In this document: piece after piece, positions 14,641 to 22,592 of the stretch
Position numbering within the stretch: the first letter of the stretch is position 1
Layout of the letters: every line of letters starts with the position of its first letter
Assembly (NCBI GenBank): GCA_007123575.1
Contig: SKKV01000145.1
Coordinates: 1-22,663 of the forward strand
DNA length: 22,663 nucleotides
DNA from: Wenzhouxiangella sp.
Lineage (GTDB): Bacteria; Pseudomonadota; Gammaproteobacteria; Xanthomonadales; Wenzhouxiangellaceae
Reading direction: 5' to 3'
Notes under the pieces: model-generated
Database searches by the model: none
What the model was told of the DNA's origin: nothing
The model's input: only the letters and a program-made list of their open reading frames with translations
Position numbers and translations under genes: made by a program

Positions 14641-17016
14641 CTATCCTCTCAACTTCGCATCGAATCTGGACTGCAAGCCAGCGATCACCCTTTCGATGAC
14701 GGCTTCCACGTCGGCATCCTTAAGAGTGCGCGAAACTTCACGAATAATCAAGCCAATAGACAAGCTTTTGTAATTATTTTCGACGCCAGTGCCACGGTAA
14801 AGGTCAAAAACGATGACCCGTCGCACCAATTCTCCACCGCGCAGTTCCATCTCTTCGATCACATCCGCTACCGCGACATCTTCGGCCACGACCAGCGACA
14901 GGTCCCGCCGCACCGCCGGAAAACGCGACAGCTCGGTAAACTCGGGCACCTGCCGAATTGCCAGTCGTTCAGCATCGAACTCGCCAACAAAAGCCGATTG
15001 CGGCCAGTCGAGCTGACTAACCAGGCTGGGGTGGAGCTGACCCAACCAGCCCACCGCCTCGCCGTCAAGCGCGACTTCGGCGGCCTGCCCCGGGTGAAGC
15101 CAAGTACGATTGATCGGTCGGAAACTGACCTTACCCTGGACGCGATTGAACGCGAGCAAATGCTCCAGCTCGCCCTTGAGGTCGAAGAAATCCAGCGCCC
15201 GGGGCTTGCCACTGAAATGCTCGGCACGGGCATGCCCGGTCATCAACAGCCCCACCCGCCGCGACTCGGAAAAACCCTGGCCGGTGCTGAAAAAGCAAGT
15301 CCCCAGCTCGAACAGGCGAAAATCGTGGTGCTGGCGACGCAAGTTGCCGCCAGCGGTATTCAGCAGGCCCGGCAGCAGGCTGGTTCTGAGCACAGCCATG
15401 TCGCGGCTAAGCGGGTTGGCCAGCGGTTGAGCACCATCCAGCAGCTCGAGCCTGGCCAGTTCGTCTTCGCCGACGAAACTCCAGGTCATGATTTCCTGGA
15501 AACCGCGCGCGGCAAGCTGGCGACGCAGGCGCTGCTCGGGCAGCTCGCCTTCGCCGGGCAGGCGAATGCTAAGGCGCCCGCCGGGGCTGCGCGCTGGCAG
15601 ACGGTCGTAGCCATACACGCGTGCCACTTCCTCGATCAGGTCTTCCTCGATCTCGATATCCCGCCTGGCGCTGGGCGCGGTAACACGCCAGCCCTCGTCG
15701 CTGGATTCGACCGCCATGTCCAGGCGATGCAGGATCTCGGCAACCTCTTCGCCGGACAAGCGACTGCCCAGCACCCGGTTCAAGCGCGCCAGGCGCAGTT
15801 TTACCGGCCGGTTCACCGGCAAATGTGCCGCATCCAGGGCCTCGATAATCGGCCCCGGTTGGCCGCCGGCAATCTCCAGGATCAACTGGGTGGCGCGTTC
15901 GGCGGCGCGGCGTTGCAGGGCTGGGTCTACCCCGCGCTCGAAACGATGGGCGGATTCGGTGGCCAGCCCCAGGCGGCGGCCACGGCCGATGATCGTGCCA
16001 GGGTTGAACCAGGCCGATTCGAGCAGGATGTCGCTGGTGCTGTCAGTCACGCCCGAGTCTTCTCCACCCATGATGCCGCCAAGCGCCAGGGCGCGATGGT
16101 GATCGGCGATCAGCAGCATGTCCGGATCAAGATCAATCTCGCGACCGTCGAGAAGGCACATGCGCTCGCCCCTGCTCGCTTTTCGGACCCGGATTCCGCC
16201 CTGGATCCTGGCCAGATCAAACGCATGCATGGGCTGACCCAGCTCTAGCAGGACGTAGTTGGTGACATCAACAATCGGCCCCAGGCTGCGAATGCCGCTA
16301 CGCCGCAGGCGCTCAACCATCCACAGCGGTGTCGCAGCGCTGACATCCACACCGCGGATGATGCGACCGATATAGCAGGGGCAGTCGGCCGGGTCTAGCA
16401 GTTCAATCGGCAGGGTATCGCTGTGGACAGCAGGCACCGGTTCGATCTCGGGACCTATGACCTCGGCATCGATCAGGGCTGCCAGCTCACGGGCCAGGCC
16501 ACGCGCGGACAGGCAGTCGGCCCGATTCGGCGTCAGATCGATTTCCAGCACCTTGTCGTCAAGCCCCAAGGCCTTGTCCAGCGCCTCGCCGGGCCTGACG
16601 CTATCGGGCAGCTCCATCAGCCCGGCACTGTCTTCCCCCAGGCCAAGCTCGGGCTCGGAGCACAACATACCCTCTGAGCGCACGCCCCGAAGCTTGGCTG
16701 GCTTGATTTTGAGACCGCCGGGCAACACGGTTCCCAACGTCGCCAGCGGCGCCTTCAGACCAACGCGCGCATTCGGCGCCCCACAAACAATGGTCCGCTC
16801 TTCGCTGTCGCCGCGCACGCGGCAAACGCGAAGCCGATCAGCGTCGGGATGAGGTTCGGCAGACAGGATTTCGCCGACCACCACGCCATCCAGCGGCGGC
16901 GCTACCGGCTCGACAGCGTCAACTTCGAGGCCGGCCAAGGTAAATTTTTCGGCGATCTGCTCAGCGTCCAGGTCGGTGGCGACCCATCCCTTAAGCCAGC
17001 GGTAGCTGATCTTCAC
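14641..17016 (-). CDS. pheT: Phenylalanyl-tRNA synthetase beta subunit
   Basis: The 791-residue beta subunit of the alpha2-beta2 enzyme that charges tRNA-Phe. Domains in order are the tRNA-binding OB domain (about 40-150, GVVVGEILSAEPHPDADRL), the B3/B4 editing domain (about 210-385), B5 (about 405-475), the catalytic-like core (about 490-675), and the C-terminal FDX-ACB anticodon-binding domain (about 697-790). Length is typical. The start is GTG at 17016 with GGGAG six bases upstream. It follows pheS by 21 bases. No frameshift is seen. Confidence 0.97.
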   Translation of the reverse strand: MKISYRWLKGWVATDLDAEQIAEKFTLAGLEVDAVEPVAPPLDGVVVGEILSAEPHPDADRLRVCRVRGDSEERTIVCGAPNARVGLKAPLATLGTVLPGGLKIKPAKLRGVRSEGMLCSEPELGLGEDSAGLMELPDSVRPGEALDKALGLDDKVLEIDLTPNRADCLSARGLARELAALIDAEVIGPEIEPVPAVHSDTLPIELLDPADCPCYIGRIIRGVDVSAATPLWMVERLRRSGIRSLGPIVDVTNYVLLELGQPMHAFDLARIQGGIRVRKASRGERMCLLDGREIDLDPDMLLIADHHRALALGGIMGGEDSGVTDSTSDILLESAWFNPGTIIGRGRRLGLATESAHRFERGVDPALQRRAAERATQLILEIAGGQPGPIIEALDAAHLPVNRPVKLRLARLNRVLGSRLSGEEVAEILHRLDMAVESSDEGWRVTAPSARRDIEIEEDLIEEVARVYGYDRLPARSPGGRLSIRLPGEGELPEQRLRRQLAARGFQEIMTWSFVGEDELARLELLDGAQPLANPLSRDMAVLRTSLLPGLLNTAGGNLRRQHHDFRLFELGTCFFSTGQGFSESRRVGLLMTGHARAEHFSGKPRALDFFDLKGELEHLLAFNRVQGKVSFRPINRTWLHPGQAAEVALDGEAVGWLGQLHPSLVSQLDWPQSAFVGEFDAERLAIRQVPEFTELSRFPAVRRDLSLVVAEDVAVADVIEEMELRGGELVRRVIVFDLYRGTGVENNYKSLSIGLIIREVSRTLKDADVEAVIERVIAGLQSRFDAKLRG

Positions 17017-17037
17017 AATACACTCCCTGTTGCAGGT

Positions 17038-18042
17038 CTATCTGAACTGGCGCAGGAAGTTCAGATCATTCTCGAAAAACAGTCGCAAGTCATTGACTCT
17101 ATAGCGAAGCATGGCGAAGCGCTCGACGCCTAAACCGAAGGCATAGCCGGTATACGTTTCCGGGTCGATATCGCAGTTTTTCAACACGTTCGGATGCACC
17201 ATGCCGCAGCCCAGCACTTCCAGCCAGCGCCCTGGCGTACCATCGGCATTGCGCCAGCGCACATCCACCTCGGCAGAAGGCTCGGTGAACGGGAAGTAGG
17301 AGGGTCGCAGGCGCACCTCGAGCTCATCCTCGAAGAACGCGTTGACAAAGTCGGCCAGCAACCCCTTGAGATCGGCGAAAGTCACATCGCGATCGACCAG
17401 CAACCCTTCGACCTGGTGAAACTGCGGGGTATGGGTCTGATCGGAGTCACTGCGAAATACGCGCCCCGGAGCAACGATGCGCACCGGCGGCTGCTGATTC
17501 TTCATTACCCGAATCTGCACCGGTGAGGTGTGCGTGCGCAGCAGACGACCGTCGGGAAGATAAAAGGTATCGTGCATCGCCCTGGCCGGGTGATGCTCGG
17601 GGAAGTTCAACGCCTCGAAGTTGTAGTAATCGTCTTCGACTTCCGGACCAGTGGCGACAGCAAAACCGAGCTGGTTGAAAATGTCGAGGATGCGATCCAG
17701 CGCCCGGTTGACCGGATGCGGACCACCTGGCTCATGACCCCGCCCGGGCAGCGTGACATCAATCTGCTCGGCCTTCAGGCGGCGCTCCAGCGCAATCCGG
17801 GTCAGGGCCTGCTCGCGCTCGGCAATGGCCTGCTCCAGCGCCTGCTTGCAGCGATTGACGGCCTGGCCGGCCTCGCGACGCTGATCCGGCGGCAATGCGC
17901 CCAGCTGCTTGAGCAGCCCGGTCAGCTCACCCTTTTTGCCAAGAAACCGCACCCGGACTTGGTCCAGGGTGCGGTCGTCGGCAGCATCGGAAACGAGGCC
18001 CATGGCCTCGGCGAGGAGACCCTCAGCATCCGCAATCGACAT
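17038..18042 (-). CDS. pheS: Phenylalanyl-tRNA synthetase alpha subunit
   Basis: The 334-residue catalytic alpha subunit. An N-terminal coiled coil (about 1-85) precedes the class II core with motif 2 (HTSPVQIRVM and RIVAPGRVFRSDSDQTHTPQFHQVEG), FTEPSAEVDV, and motif 3 (GYAFGLGVERFAMLRY). The ATG at 18042 is preferred over a TTG two codons earlier; no clear ribosome site is seen. Only 17 bases separate it from rplT, so it lacks the leader-peptide attenuator (pheM) that controls pheST in E. coli. Confidence 0.97.
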   Translation of the reverse strand: MSIADAEGLLAEAMGLVSDAADDRTLDQVRVRFLGKKGELTGLLKQLGALPPDQRREAGQAVNRCKQALEQAIAEREQALTRIALERRLKAEQIDVTLPGRGHEPGGPHPVNRALDRILDIFNQLGFAVATGPEVEDDYYNFEALNFPEHHPARAMHDTFYLPDGRLLRTHTSPVQIRVMKNQQPPVRIVAPGRVFRSDSDQTHTPQFHQVEGLLVDRDVTFADLKGLLADFVNAFFEDELEVRLRPSYFPFTEPSAEVDVRWRNADGTPGRWLEVLGCGMVHPNVLKNCDIDPETYTGYAFGLGVERFAMLRYRVNDLRLFFENDLNFLRQFR

Positions 18043-18059
18043 GGTCAATCAATCGCCAA

Positions 18060-18416
18060 TCAGGCCAGGCTGGCCTGGGCCTTGTCCGCCAGCGCCTTGA
18101 AGGCAGCCTTGTCATGTACGGCCAAGTCGGCCAGCACCTTGCGATCGATTTCGACCTCGGCCCGCTTCAAACCATTGATGAAACGGCTATAGCTCATGCC
18201 GTGCTCGCGCGCGGCAGCGTTGATGCGGGTAATCCAGAGACTGCGGAAATCGCGCTTGCGCTGGCGCCGATCGCGGTAGCTGTACTGGCCGGCCTTGATG
18301 ACCGCCTGCTTGGCAACTCGGTAGACCTTGCGCCGGGCACCGTAGTAGCCCTTGGCACGATTGAGGATCTTGCGATGGCGGCGACGAGCCACCACGCCAC
18401 GTTTTACTCTAGCCAT
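18060..18416 (-). CDS. rplT: 50S ribosomal protein L20
   Basis: A 118-residue early-assembly protein of the large subunit. It begins MARVKRGVVARRRHRKILNR and contains AKGYYGARRKVYRVAKQAVIKAGQYSYRDRR and the LWITRINAAAREHGMSYSRFINGL signature, all typical of L20. The ATG at 18416 has a GGAG ribosome site. In E. coli L20 represses translation of rpmI-rplT by binding the leader before rpmI, and the gap between infC and rpmI here would be the place for such a control. Confidence 0.98.
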   Translation of the reverse strand: MARVKRGVVARRRHRKILNRAKGYYGARRKVYRVAKQAVIKAGQYSYRDRRQRKRDFRSLWITRINAAAREHGMSYSRFINGLKRAEVEIDRKVLADLAVHDKAAFKALADKAQASLA

Positions 18417-18436
18417 GGTTCATCTTCTCCTTGAAT

Positions 18437-18634
18437 TTACAGTTTCGGCAGCATCTGACGAACGGACTTCTCGTCCGACTTCGCCACCAGAACGGTGGAC
18501 CGCAAACGCCGCTTGCGCTTGGTGTCCTTCTTGGTGAGGATGTGGCTATGGAAGGCGCGCTTGCGCTTGATGCGCCCGCTACCCGTGGCCCGGAAGCGCT
18601 TGGCCGCGCCCCGGTTGCTCTTCATTTTCGGCAT
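18437..18634 (-). CDS. rpmI: 50S ribosomal protein L35
   Basis: A 65-residue, highly basic protein: MPKMKSNRGAAKRFRATGSG at the start, then the KRAFHSHILTKK segment. The ATG at 18634 is chosen over the one at 18640 because the AAGGAG site then has a spacing of 8 bases rather than 2. It lies between infC and rplT as expected. Confidence 0.97.
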   Translation of the reverse strand: MPKMKSNRGAAKRFRATGSGRIKRKRAFHSHILTKKDTKRKRRLRSTVLVAKSDEKSVRQMLPKL

Positions 18635-18640
18635 TGTCAT

Positions 18641-18788
18641 ATCTCCTTGTATATCAAGGGTTTGTAATGCCTTCTTGCAGCGTTCTCGAAAGTGCCGACC
18701 ATCGAGAAACTTGGTTTGGCTGCAGTCCAGCTCGTTGTCCTTGCCGCCGTTTCCGATCGGCAGGTCTTGCCACAGTACGCTGCCTGGA
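18641..18788 (-). other. infC-rpmI intercistronic leader with hairpin
   Basis: A 148-base gap, long for this tightly packed cluster. Reading on the minus strand it contains a perfect seven-base-pair stem (TTCTCGA with TCGAGAA, plus-strand positions 18702-18708 and 18683-18689) around a 12-base loop, then an AAGGAG ribosome site. In gammaproteobacteria this is where L20 binds to control rpmI-rplT. I did not see a T run that would make it a terminator. A regulatory role here is inference. Confidence 0.4.
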
Positions 18789-19307
18789 TCAGGTCTTCTT
18801 TGGAGCCAGCATCATGACCATCTGGCGACCTTCCATGCGTGGGTACTGCTCCACGGTAATCTCATCGGCCATATCGCTCTCGACGCGCTTAAGCAAATCC
18901 CGGCCAAGCTCCTGGTGCGCCATTTCGCGGCCGCGAAAGCGCAGCGTCACCTTGACCTTGTTGCCTTCGTCGATAAAACGACGCAGGTTGCGCATCTTGA
19001 CGTCATAGTCGTGGTCATCGGTTCCCGGACGGAACTTGACTTCCTTGATCTGGATCTGCTTCTGCTTCTTGCGCGCGGCCTGGGCCTTTTTCTGCGCTTC
19101 GAAGCGATACTTGCCCCAGTCCATGATCCGGCATACCGGCGGATCGGCCTGAGGCGCGATTTCTACCAGGTCCAAACCCTCTTCTTCGGCCCGGGCCAGG
19201 GCATCTCTGATACCCATGACTCCGATTTGTTCCCCGTCGGAGCCAACGACGCGCACTTTGGAAGACGTGATGTCTTCATTGCGCCGGGTCTGCTTTTCAC
19301 TTGCGAT
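18789..19307 (-). CDS. infC: Translation initiation factor IF-3, with ATC start codon
   Basis: IF-3 binds the 30S subunit, keeps subunits apart and checks the start codon. The N domain (VRVVGSDGEQIGVMGIRDAL, LDLVEIAPQADPPVCRIMDWGKY) and C domain (KFRPGTDDHDYDVKMRNLRRF, VTLRFRGREMAHQELG) are intact. The first ATG/GTG/TTG in frame is a GTG at 19256, which would cut into the conserved N domain. The frame stays open upstream to a TAA, with no usual start codon. The ATC at 19307 lies seven bases after AAAGGAG and gives 172 residues, the normal length. AUU, AUC or AUA starts are a hallmark of infC and allow IF-3 to repress its own synthesis. It follows thrS by 39 bases. Confidence 0.93.
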   Translation of the reverse strand: MASEKQTRRNEDITSSKVRVVGSDGEQIGVMGIRDALARAEEEGLDLVEIAPQADPPVCRIMDWGKYRFEAQKKAQAARKKQKQIQIKEVKFRPGTDDHDYDVKMRNLRRFIDEGNKVKVTLRFRGREMAHQELGRDLLKRVESDMADEITVEQYPRMEGRQMVMMLAPKKT

Positions 19308-19346
19308 GAGGCTACTCCTTTATTTCAATCAGCCTTGAACAAGCCT

Positions 19347-21272
19347 TCAATTATCGGCTATTTCTCCCCGACTTGCCACTTCGGCCTGCAATTTCTGCGC
19401 AAGTTCGTCAATCGACATGGCACCAAGGTCGGTGCCGTCTCGCCGCCGCACGGCAACTTGCTCGTTTTCGACCTCGCGGTCACCAACCACCAGCAGGTAG
19501 GGAATTTTCTCCAGCGTGCGGCCGCGGATTTTATAGCCGATCTTTTCGTTCCTCAAGTCGGTTTCCACCCTGAAACCGCGCTGGCGCAGCGCATCGGCAA
19601 CCTGCACCACGTAATCCGCCTGGGCATCGGTGATGTTCATGACCACCAGCTGTACCGGCGCAAGCCACAGTGGCAGGTTGCCGGAATGGTGCTCGATCAA
19701 GATTCCGGTAAAGCGCTCCAGCGAACCCAGCAGGGCACGGTGCAGCATGACCGGACGCTGTTCGCCACCGTCGGAGGTACGATAGGTGGCATCGAAACGC
19801 TCAGGCAAATTCAGGTCCACCTGCAGGGTGCCGCACTGCCAGTCACGGCCAATGGCGTCGCGCAGTACGAATTCAATCTTGGGGCCGTAGAACGCGCCCT
19901 CGCCCGGGTTATAGGTGTATTCCAGCCCCATGGCATCGATCGCACCCTTCAGCGCGCCTTCCAGCTTGTCCCAGGTTGCATCATCACCGATCCGACCTTC
20001 CGGCCGGTCGGCAAACTTCAGCTTGACATCATCAAAACCGAAGTCGCGATAGACGGACAGGTTGAGCTCGATCACTCGGCGACACTCCTCTTCCATCTGC
20101 TCTTCGGTGCAGTAGATGTGGGCATCATCCTGGGTAAAGTGACGCACCCGCATCAGGCCATGCAGGGCGCCGGATGGCTCGTAACGATGGACCTTGCCGA
20201 ATTCGGCCATGCGAATCGGCAAATCCCGGTAGCTCTTCAAGCCCTGCTTGAACAAGGCCACCGAGCCGGGGCAGTTCATCGGCTTCAGGGCGAATACGCG
20301 CTCATCCTCGGTTTGCGTGGTGAACATGTTTTCGCGGTAGTTGCCCCAGTGACCCGAGGTCTCCCACAGGGCGCGGTCCATGACATCGGGCGTGTTGACC
20401 TCGACATAGCCGGCCTCTTCCTGGCGTTGGCGAACGTAATCGACCAGCTTCCGAAACAAGGCCCATCCGCGCGGGTGCCAGAACACCGCGCCCGGCGCTT
20501 CTTCCTGGAACTGGAACAGGTTGAGCTGCTTGCCGAGGCGACGATGATCGCGCTTCTCGGCCTCCTCCAGGCGCTTCAGATAAGCCTTGAGCTGTTTCTT
20601 GTCGGGCCAGGCCGTGCCGTAAATGCGCTGCAGCATTTCATTACGCGAATCACCGCGCCAGTAGGCACCGGCGAGCTTGGTCAGCTTGAAGGAACCCAGT
20701 TTGCCGGTTGAAGGAATGTGCGGACCACGGCACAGGTCGATGAAATCGCCCTGGCGATACAGGGAAATCGGCTCATCACTGGGAATATCAGCAATGATTC
20801 TGGCCTTGTACTCTTCGCCCTGGTCGCGGAAAAAGCGAATCGCATCGTCACGCTCCATCAGCTCACGGAAAACCGGGATGTCTTCACGGACGATGCGCTC
20901 CATTTCCTGCTCGATTTTCTCCAGATCCTCGGGCCGAAATGGCTCTTCGCGGGCAAAATCGTAGTAGAAACCGTTCTCGATCACCGGGCCAATGGTGACC
21001 TGGGTTTCCGGATACAAGCGCTTCACCGCCTGGGCCATCAGGTGGGCCGTGGAATGACGGATCAGATCGATACCTTCCTCATCACGCCCGGTAATAATGC
21101 GCAGCTCGGCACTGCTGTCGATCTTGTGGGATGCATCGACCAGACGACCATCCACTTCCCCGGCCAAGGTCGCCTTGGCCAGGCCGGGCCCGATCGAGGC
21201 GGCGACTTCTTCCACCGTTACAGGCGCGTCAAAGGATTTCTGACTGCCGTCTGGGAGCGTGATTTGAATCAT
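19347..21272 (-). CDS. thrS: Threonyl-tRNA synthetase
   Basis: A 641-residue class II synthetase. Domains are: TGS (about 1-62); the N2 editing domain with HSTAHLMAQAVKR (zinc-like His pair) and the segment GGPHIPSTGK-like CRGPHIPSTG; the catalytic core with motif 2 (RMAEFGKVHRYEPSGALHGLMRVRHFTQDDAHIYC), the zinc Cys in KPMNCPGSV, and motif 3 (LHRALLGSLERF); and the C-terminal anticodon-binding domain. Length matches the E. coli enzyme (642). The ATG at 21272 has no strong ribosome site. It is the first gene of the translation cluster. A perfect TATAAT stands only about 40 bases upstream, so the leader would be short. Confidence 0.97.
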   Translation of the reverse strand: MIQITLPDGSQKSFDAPVTVEEVAASIGPGLAKATLAGEVDGRLVDASHKIDSSAELRIITGRDEEGIDLIRHSTAHLMAQAVKRLYPETQVTIGPVIENGFYYDFAREEPFRPEDLEKIEQEMERIVREDIPVFRELMERDDAIRFFRDQGEEYKARIIADIPSDEPISLYRQGDFIDLCRGPHIPSTGKLGSFKLTKLAGAYWRGDSRNEMLQRIYGTAWPDKKQLKAYLKRLEEAEKRDHRRLGKQLNLFQFQEEAPGAVFWHPRGWALFRKLVDYVRQRQEEAGYVEVNTPDVMDRALWETSGHWGNYRENMFTTQTEDERVFALKPMNCPGSVALFKQGLKSYRDLPIRMAEFGKVHRYEPSGALHGLMRVRHFTQDDAHIYCTEEQMEEECRRVIELNLSVYRDFGFDDVKLKFADRPEGRIGDDATWDKLEGALKGAIDAMGLEYTYNPGEGAFYGPKIEFVLRDAIGRDWQCGTLQVDLNLPERFDATYRTSDGGEQRPVMLHRALLGSLERFTGILIEHHSGNLPLWLAPVQLVVMNITDAQADYVVQVADALRQRGFRVETDLRNEKIGYKIRGRTLEKIPYLLVVGDREVENEQVAVRRRDGTDLGAMSIDELAQKLQAEVASRGEIADN

Positions 21273-21309
21273 GTGCTGGCACTATCAGGGGTTTTTAGAA
21301 GGACCGAAA

Positions 21310-21315
21310 ATTATA
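21310..21315 (-). promoter_or_regulatory. Probable -10 element of the thrS promoter
   Basis: A perfect TATAAT on the minus strand. A TTCACC (four of six matches) lies 19 bases upstream, a little far for a -35 element. Transcription would start near 21303, about 30 bases before the thrS ATG, which leaves no room for the long tRNA-mimic leader known from E. coli thrS. A second -10-like TATACT lies further upstream and could give a longer leader. Confidence 0.45.
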
Positions 21316-21430
21316 AAGAATTTCGACCAGTGCCGGTGAAGGTGCCCAGTTCGGCGACGGCTTCGGCGCCGGAACCAGAGAAGACAGGGAAGTATAAGAG
21401 GAGTCCGTGCCAGGCACCAAGCGGGGCAGC

Positions 21431-21445
21431 CTCAGCGGTGCTGAG
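21431..21445. other. Small hairpin after tRNA-Val
   Basis: CTCAGC and GCTGAG flank a three-base loop. It lies just downstream of tRNA-Val on the minus strand with no T run; it may help 3' processing or be chance. The rest of the 181-base gap between tRNA-Val and thrS holds only the promoter candidates already listed. Confidence 0.3.
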
Positions 21446-21453
21446 CGGAATTC

Positions 21454-21530
21454 TGGTGGGCGATGCTGGATTCGAACCAGCGACCTCTGCCATGTCAAGA
21501 CAGCGCTCTAACCAACTGAGCTAATCGCCC
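21454..21530 (-). tRNA. tRNA-Val (anticodon GAC)
   Basis: A 77-base cloverleaf on the minus strand: acceptor stem GGGCGAT/ATCGCCC, D arm GCTCAGTTGGTTAGAGC, anticodon stem CTGTC/GGCAG with loop TTGACAT, T arm GCTGG-TTCGAAT-CCAGC, discriminator A, and CCA encoded at 21454-21456. The anticodon is at 21494-21496 and reads GTC and GTT codons. Confidence 0.97.
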
Positions 21531-21544
21531 ACAACAAGCCGCCC

Positions 21545-21573
21545 AAGATACCCGATTTTCGTCTGCCTGGCAA
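21545..21573 (-). promoter_or_regulatory. Probable promoter of tRNA-Val
   Basis: On the minus strand TTGCCA (21573-21568) and TATCTT (21550-21545) are separated by the ideal 17 bases. Transcription would start about 8 bases before the mature tRNA. The rest of the 82-base gap to the nucleotidase stop shows nothing else. Confidence 0.55.
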
Positions 21574-21612
21574 TAGGCAAGCGCGGCAAAATCGCCTGTT
21601 CAGCCGCCGGGG

Positions 21613-22521
21613 TCAAGGCTCGTTCGCGACCCCGTGAGGGACGTGGCCCGTGGCCACTTCGCGGCTGGCCGTCGAGCAATGCATTTGCTGGTCATCGAAG
21701 AAGATATCGGCGCCAAACGCGCGCAAAAAAGGCGCCTTGTCGCGGCCGCCCAGAAACAGGGCCTCGTCGACGCGAATGCCCCACGCGCGCAGAGTCAGAA
21801 TGACGCGCTTGTGGGCCGGCGCCGAGCGCGCCGTGATCAGGGCGGTGCGGATCGGATTTTCCTCCAGCGGATAGGCCGACTGAATGCGCTGAATGCCTTC
21901 CAGTACGCGCTTGAATGGCCCGGCCGCCAGCGGTCGCGCAGCAGAGCGCCGCTCGCTGTCGGAAAACGCCGCCAGGCCCTGCTCCTTGTAGACCCGCTCA
22001 GCCTCGTCGGAGAAAATAACTGCGTCACCATCAAACGCCAGGCGCAGCTGCCCGGAACGGTTTTCGCGCGTCGCCGACGGCAGGATGGTCGCTGCGGCAT
22101 AGCCGGCCATCAGCACGCGCCGAACATCGTCATCGTTGGCCGACAGGAACAGCTGCACCCCGGCAGGCTCAATGTACTGCGACGGGCTGGCACCGTTGGT
22201 AAACACCGCCCGCTGCACATCCAGACCGTAATGCTCGATCGAGTTAAAAATGCGCAGGCCGGTGTCGGCGCTGTTGCGCGACATCAAGATGACCTCAACA
22301 CCGGGGTGATCCATGCCGTCGTCGTTCAGGGCCAACAGCTTGGTCGCCAGGTTGTAGGCAACACCGGGCTGCAGCACCTCGTCCTCGCGCTCACGCTGGT
22401 AGTCCATGTAAGCCTCCAGGCCACCCTCTTCGTAAACCTTGTGGCTGGCATCAAGGTCAAACAGGGCGCGGGAGGATATCCCGATCATCAGGGGGCCGAG
22501 GTTGGCGTCTTGAGTACTCAT
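21613..22521 (-). CDS. Cytosolic 5'-nucleotidase (PF06189, cN-I-like)
   Basis: A 302-residue HAD-superfamily enzyme related to eukaryotic cytosolic 5'-nucleotidase I, which dephosphorylates AMP and other nucleoside monophosphates. Visible motifs are: SSRALFDLDASHKVYEEGG near residues 17-35, including the DLD catalytic segment; ILMSRNSADTGLRIFNSI; LRLAFDGDAVIFSDEAERVY, a second D-x-D-rich segment; ALITARSAPAHKRVI; and GADIFFDDQQMH, the C-terminal metal-binding Asp pair. The start is the ATG at 22521; a TTG six codons earlier is in frame. It is a single gene upstream of tRNA-Val, with a repeat-rich 5' region. The substrate is inferred from family only. Confidence 0.88.
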   Translation of the reverse strand: MSTQDANLGPLMIGISSRALFDLDASHKVYEEGGLEAYMDYQREREDEVLQPGVAYNLATKLLALNDDGMDHPGVEVILMSRNSADTGLRIFNSIEHYGLDVQRAVFTNGASPSQYIEPAGVQLFLSANDDDVRRVLMAGYAAATILPSATRENRSGQLRLAFDGDAVIFSDEAERVYKEQGLAAFSDSERRSAARPLAAGPFKRVLEGIQRIQSAYPLEENPIRTALITARSAPAHKRVILTLRAWGIRVDEALFLGGRDKAPFLRAFGADIFFDDQQMHCSTASREVATGHVPHGVANEP

Positions 22522-22536
22522 TTCTTTTGATAGGTT

Positions 22537-22592
22537 CAAGGATCAAGGCTCAAGGTACAAGAAAAACTTGGCTCCTTGCGCCTTGATCCTTG
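22537..22592. repeat. Long imperfect inverted repeat upstream of the 5'-nucleotidase gene
   Basis: The left arm (22537-22561) and right arm (22567-22592) pair around an AAAAA loop: 13 perfect outer pairs, then one mismatch, five pairs, a small bulge and four pairs. Both arms are built from the same CAAGG/CCTTG heptad as the adjacent tandem repeat, so the array changes orientation here. In the mRNA of the nucleotidase gene it would form a strong stem close to the start codon. Confidence 0.85.

Noticed and set aside
18495..20711. Plus-strand open frame of 738 codons
   Set aside because: It is antisense to rpmI, infC and thrS, which are clearly real. Long antisense frames are common in G+C-rich DNA and the product shows no domain.
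21273..21453. E. coli-type tRNA-mimic operator or T-box before thrS
   Set aside because: The best promoter gives a leader of about 30 bases, and no specifier-loop or T-box sequence is seen; T-boxes are not expected in gammaproteobacteria.
20718..21524. Plus-strand open frame ending in GDAGFEPATSAMSRQRSNQLS
   Set aside because: It is antisense to thrS and then reads through tRNA-Val; GFEPATSA is another typical false tRNA translation.
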